A stretch of DNA of 6,114 nucleotides from Pseudomonadota bacterium (GTDB lineage Bacteria > Pseudomonadota > Gammaproteobacteria > Burkholderiales > Burkholderiaceae_D), in contig JAEZLB010000099.1 of assembly GCA_023435945.1 (NCBI GenBank), positions 1 through 6,114 of the forward strand. The letters are read 5' to 3'. The position numbers and the translations under genes were made by a program. This document shows, one piece after another, positions 4,090 through 6,114 of this stretch; position 1 is the first letter of the stretch; each line of letters begins with the position of its first letter. The notes under the pieces are model-generated. The model was not told the origin of the DNA and did not search any database. It saw nothing but the letters and a program-made list of their open reading frames with translations.

Positions 4090-4818
4090 ATGTCCTGTTT
4101 CACCTCAATGATTCGCCTGCTGCGGCCGGTCCTTGCGGGCTTTGCAGTAATCCTGTGTGCGCCGCTGGCGGCACAGACCATCCAAACGGAAGCCATGACA
4201 GAGCGGGTGGCTGCCTGCACCGCCTGCCACGGAGAAGAAGGGCGTGCCGCCGCTGATGGCTACTATCCTCGTATCGCCGGCAAACCGGCCGGTTATCTTT
4301 ACAATCAATTGATCAATTTTCGCGATGGCCGCCGCCAATGGCCGTTGATGATTTATCTGGTCGATCATCTGTCGGACAGCTATCTGATGGAGATGTCCCA
4401 CTATTTTTCGCAGGTCAAGCTGCCGTATCCGCCGCCGCAGGTCGTGAGTGTGCCGGCCAGCGTCATGGAGCTGGGACGCCAGATCGTCATATCGGGTAAT
4501 CCGGCCAAGGGGGTTCCGGCCTGCGCAACCTGCCACGGTGCAAAGCTGACCGGGCTCGAACCCGCCATCCCTGGGTTGCTGGGGCTGCCGCGCGATTATC
4601 TGAATGCGCAGTTTGGCGCGTGGAAGAATGGTACGCGGCGTGCTGTGGCACCCGATTGCATGGCAGAGGTCGCCAAGCGCCTGACGGTGGAAGAGATCAG
4701 CGCCGCTTCGGCGTGGCTGGCTTCCCAGCCGGTGCCGGCGGAATATGTGGCTTTGCCCGCCACGGATGCCAAACTGCCCATGGAGTGCGGCAATGCCTTG
4801 CATGAGGTGAAGCGATGA
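4090..4818 (+). CDS. Diheme cytochrome c, c4-like, periplasmic
   Basis: The 242-residue product has a Sec signal peptide (MIRLLRPVLAGFAVILCAPLAAQ after a short lead), with cleavage expected after residue 28. Two covalent heme sites are visible: CTACH at 43-47 and CATCH at 145-149. Each is followed by a class I cytochrome fold: YYPRIAGKPAGYLYNQLINF in the first half and PAIPGLLGLPRDYLNAQFGAWK in the second, the duplicated layout of cytochrome c4. M87 and M191 are the likely sixth ligands, by position before the L-S/T-x-x-x-I-type helices. Cytochrome c4 proteins carry electrons in the periplasm, often to terminal oxidases. ATG 4090 has no Shine-Dalgarno; ATG 4108, also without one, is the alternative and starts nearer the signal-peptide core. 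The stop overlaps the next start as ATGA, so the two cytochromes are coupled partners. Confidence 0.93.
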   Translation: MSCFTSMIRLLRPVLAGFAVILCAPLAAQTIQTEAMTERVAACTACHGEEGRAAADGYYPRIAGKPAGYLYNQLINFRDGRRQWPLMIYLVDHLSDSYLMEMSHYFSQVKLPYPPPQVVSVPASVMELGRQIVISGNPAKGVPACATCHGAKLTGLEPAIPGLLGLPRDYLNAQFGAWKNGTRRAVAPDCMAEVAKRLTVEEISAASAWLASQPVPAEYVALPATDAKLPMECGNALHEVKR

Positions 4819-6101
4819 AACGCATGGTGTTGATGATTGTGCTGGTGCTGGTCGTAGCGCCATTAGTGTGGCTGGCCCCCCAGTTCATGGCGGAGGATGT
4901 CAGCAGCAAGGCGGTATCGTCGGCCGATCCCGTGCAGCAGGTGGAGCATGGAAGTTATCTGGCCCAGGCAGGAAACTGCATTGCCTGCCATACGGTGCGT
5001 GGTGGCGAGCCCTATGCCGGCGGCCGTGGCATCGTGACGCCTTTCGGTACGCTGTATGCGTCCAATATTACCCCGGACGAGGAAACCGGTATTGGCAGCT
5101 GGACTGCAGATGACTTCTGGCGTGCCATGCATCACGGCAAATCCAAGGATGGCAGCTTCCTCTATCCGGCATTCCCCTATCCGAACTACACCAAGGTCAC
5201 GCGTGCCGATTCGGATGCGCTGTATGCCTACTTCCGCACAGTGGAGCCGGTGAAGCAGGAAAACCGTGAGCATGATCTGCGTTTCCCGTACAACCAGCGT
5301 GCATTGCTGGCGGTCTGGCGAGCCTTGTACTTCACGCCGGGCGAATATCAGCCGGATACCAATCAATCCGTGGACTGGAATCGTGGCGCCTACCTGGTAC
5401 AGGGACTGGGGCATTGCAATGCCTGCCACACCACGCGTAATGCGCTCGGCGGCATCGATGAACGCCTGGATCTGGCAGGCGCCGTGATTCCCGTGCTGGA
5501 CTGGTACGCGCCTCCCCTGGCCGGAAGCGGCGATGGCAGCGTTGATAACGCTGCCGCTGCGCAGCAACTCGCTTCCTTGCTGAAAACAGGTGTGTCGGAT
5601 CATAGTGCGGTCTACGGGCCGATGGCGGAAGTGGTGCGCCACAGCCTGCAGCACATGTCGGATTCCGATATTCAGTCCATGGTGAGTTATCTGCAGTCAT
5701 TGCCCCCGCAGTCGGCGTCGCGTGCATCGCCCTCCGTCTCGGCGCGGCGCAGTGAAGCAGAGGGTTTGCTGCGCCTGGGCGCGACTATCTACAAGGACCA
5801 GTGTATTGCCTGCCACAAGGAAGACGGACGTGGCGTGCCGCGCGCTTATCCGGCATTGGCGGGTAATCCTTCAGTAACGCAGGAGGTGGTGATCAATCCT
5901 ATCCGGATGATATTGCATGGAGGTTATCCGCCCAGCACCGGAGGCAATCCCCAGCCCTACGGCATGCCGCCGTTCAGCGCCTTGCTCAACGATGAGGAAG
6001 TGGCAGCGGTCGTTTCTTATATCCGTAATACCTGGGGTAACCAGGCCTCGGTGATTTCGCCGCTGGAAGTAGGGCGCTATCGTACCGTGCCACTGGATTA
6101 A
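4815..6101 (+). CDS. Triheme membrane-anchored cytochrome c, alcohol/gluconate dehydrogenase cytochrome-subunit type
   Basis: The 428-residue product starts at ATG 4815 with GAGGTGA about five to eight bases upstream. A hydrophobic N-terminal helix (about 4-21) is a signal peptide or uncleaved anchor. Three heme sites follow: CIACH 55-59, CNACH 201-205 and CIACH 330-334, the three-domain plan of AdhB and the gluconate 2-dehydrogenase cytochrome subunit. Typical family segments include TPFGTLYASNITPDEETGIG, DALYAYFRTVEPV, WNRGAYLVQGLGHC and QPYGMPPFSALL. Likely sixth ligands are M270 (GPM) in domain 2 and M384 (YGMPPF) in domain 3. In domain 1 the segment reads YPAFPY (F120) where some relatives have YPAMPY, so its sixth ligand is unclear. 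The family passes electrons from a periplasmic dehydrogenase to quinone or oxidase. No such dehydrogenase lies in the window; it may be downstream. Confidence 0.94.
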   Translation: MKRMVLMIVLVLVVAPLVWLAPQFMAEDVSSKAVSSADPVQQVEHGSYLAQAGNCIACHTVRGGEPYAGGRGIVTPFGTLYASNITPDEETGIGSWTADDFWRAMHHGKSKDGSFLYPAFPYPNYTKVTRADSDALYAYFRTVEPVKQENREHDLRFPYNQRALLAVWRALYFTPGEYQPDTNQSVDWNRGAYLVQGLGHCNACHTTRNALGGIDERLDLAGAVIPVLDWYAPPLAGSGDGSVDNAAAAQQLASLLKTGVSDHSAVYGPMAEVVRHSLQHMSDSDIQSMVSYLQSLPPQSASRASPSVSARRSEAEGLLRLGATIYKDQCIACHKEDGRGVPRAYPALAGNPSVTQEVVINPIRMILHGGYPPSTGGNPQPYGMPPFSALLNDEEVAAVVSYIRNTWGNQASVISPLEVGRYRTVPLD

Positions 6102-6114
6102 GACAGCGCGGTAT

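Noticed and set aside
4105..4863. Long - strand frame (252 codons) opposite the diheme cytochrome gene
   Set aside because: It is antisense to a gene with two heme motifs and clear c4 homology; its product is His/Arg/Gln-rich without domains, as expected of a high-GC shadow frame.
4863..5654. Long - strand frame (263 codons) opposite the triheme cytochrome gene
   Set aside because: Same reason: antisense to a well-supported gene, with no motif, signal or ribosome binding site.

Overview
The window looks like chromosome of a Gram-negative proteobacterium, most likely a betaproteobacterium. It carries Sec-exported lipoproteins with lipoboxes, periplasmic c-type cytochromes, a yqjD-yqjE-yqjK type cluster, an entericidin-family lipoprotein, and a secreted protein of a carboxypeptidase-regulatory-like type I associate with betaproteobacteria. 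Placement in the Nitrosomonadales is possible but is an impression, not shown by the sequence. No mobile element, CRISPR array, tRNA or rRNA was seen.

Left part (1-1912, + strand). The window opens inside a small heat-shock protein (Hsp20) gene. A SemiSWEET/PQ-loop three-helix membrane protein gene follows. Its 3' end overlaps a short frame for a 40-residue, probably single-pass membrane protein. Next come a small proline-rich lipoprotein and a 243-residue exported protein with a serine-rich, hexamer-repeat-encoded linker and a C-terminal beta-sandwich-like domain.

Middle part (1913-3579). A cluster of hairpins separates the + strand genes from convergent - strand genes. Read in their own direction, the - strand genes are yqjD (DUF883 C-tail-anchored protein), yqjE (two-helix, holin-like family), a YqjK-position membrane protein of 160 residues coupled to yqjE by an ATGA overlap, and an entericidin lipoprotein of 48 residues. 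Between the YqjK-like gene and entericidin lies a 26-codon frame with a strong Shine-Dalgarno whose stop overlaps the entericidin start. In E. coli both yqjD and ecnB are stationary-phase/RpoS-linked, so this half reads as an envelope-stress set.

Right part (3580-6114). A roughly 510-base divergent intergenic region holds candidate promoters at both ends and no convincing gene. A perfect TATAAT box precedes a two-gene operon: a diheme cytochrome c4-like protein and, overlapping by ATGA, a triheme membrane-anchored cytochrome c of the alcohol-dehydrogenase/gluconate-dehydrogenase cytochrome-subunit type. Together they supply five hemes. No catalytic dehydrogenase subunit is visible; one may lie beyond the right edge.

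The most original signals are the short genes: the overlapping 40-residue membrane protein (626-748) and the translationally coupled leader frame upstream of entericidin (2184-2264). No clearly new multi-gene system was found.
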